Positions 39,699 to 39,727 of a stretch of 39,727 nt of DNA are shown here, one piece after another. Source of the stretch: a bacterium (GTDB lineage Bacteria > Thermodesulfobiota > Thermodesulfobiia > Thermodesulfobiales > Thermodesulfobiaceae). Every line of letters starts with the position of its first letter. The stretch's first letter is position 1. The DNA is taken from NCBI GenBank assembly GCA_021783475.1, contig JAJXTU010000006.1:1-39727 (forward strand), written 5' to 3'. A model generated the notes under the pieces. That model was given only the letters and a program-made list of their open reading frames with translations, made no database searches and had not been told where the DNA came from. Both the position numbers and the translations under genes were made by a program.

Positions 39699-39727
39699 TT
39701 AGGATCCCACCTTTAAAAAATATATAT

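Overview
The window is AT-rich, densely packed bacterial chromosome from a diderm (outer-membrane) anaerobe or microaerobe. The outer membrane is shown by two TolC-type proteins, each in a complete tripartite exporter operon. The energy genes are two membrane-bound, periplasmic-type formate dehydrogenases, an FdhE maturation factor, SelA and a sulfide:quinone oxidoreductase-like flavoprotein. This suggests a formate- or hydrogen-metabolising, sulfur-linked organism, perhaps a Thermodesulfobium-like or similar deep-branching thermophile. That taxonomic guess is inference; no rRNA or other marker is present to settle it.

Layout. 1-10041 (+): a formate dehydrogenase locus with two paralogous fdhABC operons. 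The first lacks its 5' end because it is cut by the window edge. Between them lie a hicBA toxin-antitoxin pair, bracketed by an exact 67-bp hairpin-containing direct repeat, and fdhE. 10108-16787 (-): a six-gene run reading panE-like reductase, TolC, MacA-like adaptor, MacB-type ATPase and two FtsX/MacB-type permeases, with 4-nt or zero-nt junctions. 16967-21972: housekeeping genes (UPF0173 hydrolase, RarA, an MBL-fold hydrolase, tRNA-Val(GAC), ThrS). 22011-29042 (+): two tandem 1160-residue PAS/GAF/GGDEF/EAL proteins with degenerate GGDEF motifs and mostly intact EAL sites. 29048-29574 (-): two tRNA-Leu genes flanking a small HesB/IscA-like gene. 29966-36158 (+): a TetR-TolC-MFP-RND efflux operon. 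36202-38077 (+): an unknown gene coupled to selA. 38081-39698 (-): an SQR-like flavoprotein followed by a 52-codon basic, hydrophobic small gene.

How the genes fit together. The FDH complexes would oxidise formate on the outer face of the inner membrane and pass electrons through the iron-sulfur subunit and a b-type cytochrome to quinone. FdhE supports FDH assembly. SelA implies a selenocysteine pathway, but the only complete FDH catalytic subunit here has Cys (residue 188) at the selenocysteine position. The matching codon of the first copy lies 78 nt outside the window. The SQR-like protein would be a second feeder of the quinone pool.

The observations most worth following are the repeat-flanked hicBA module, the small gene after the SQR-like protein, the Sec/Cys question for the two FDHs, the unknown selA partner, the HesB-like gene between tRNA-Leu genes, and the inverted repeat at the start of the second fdh transcript.
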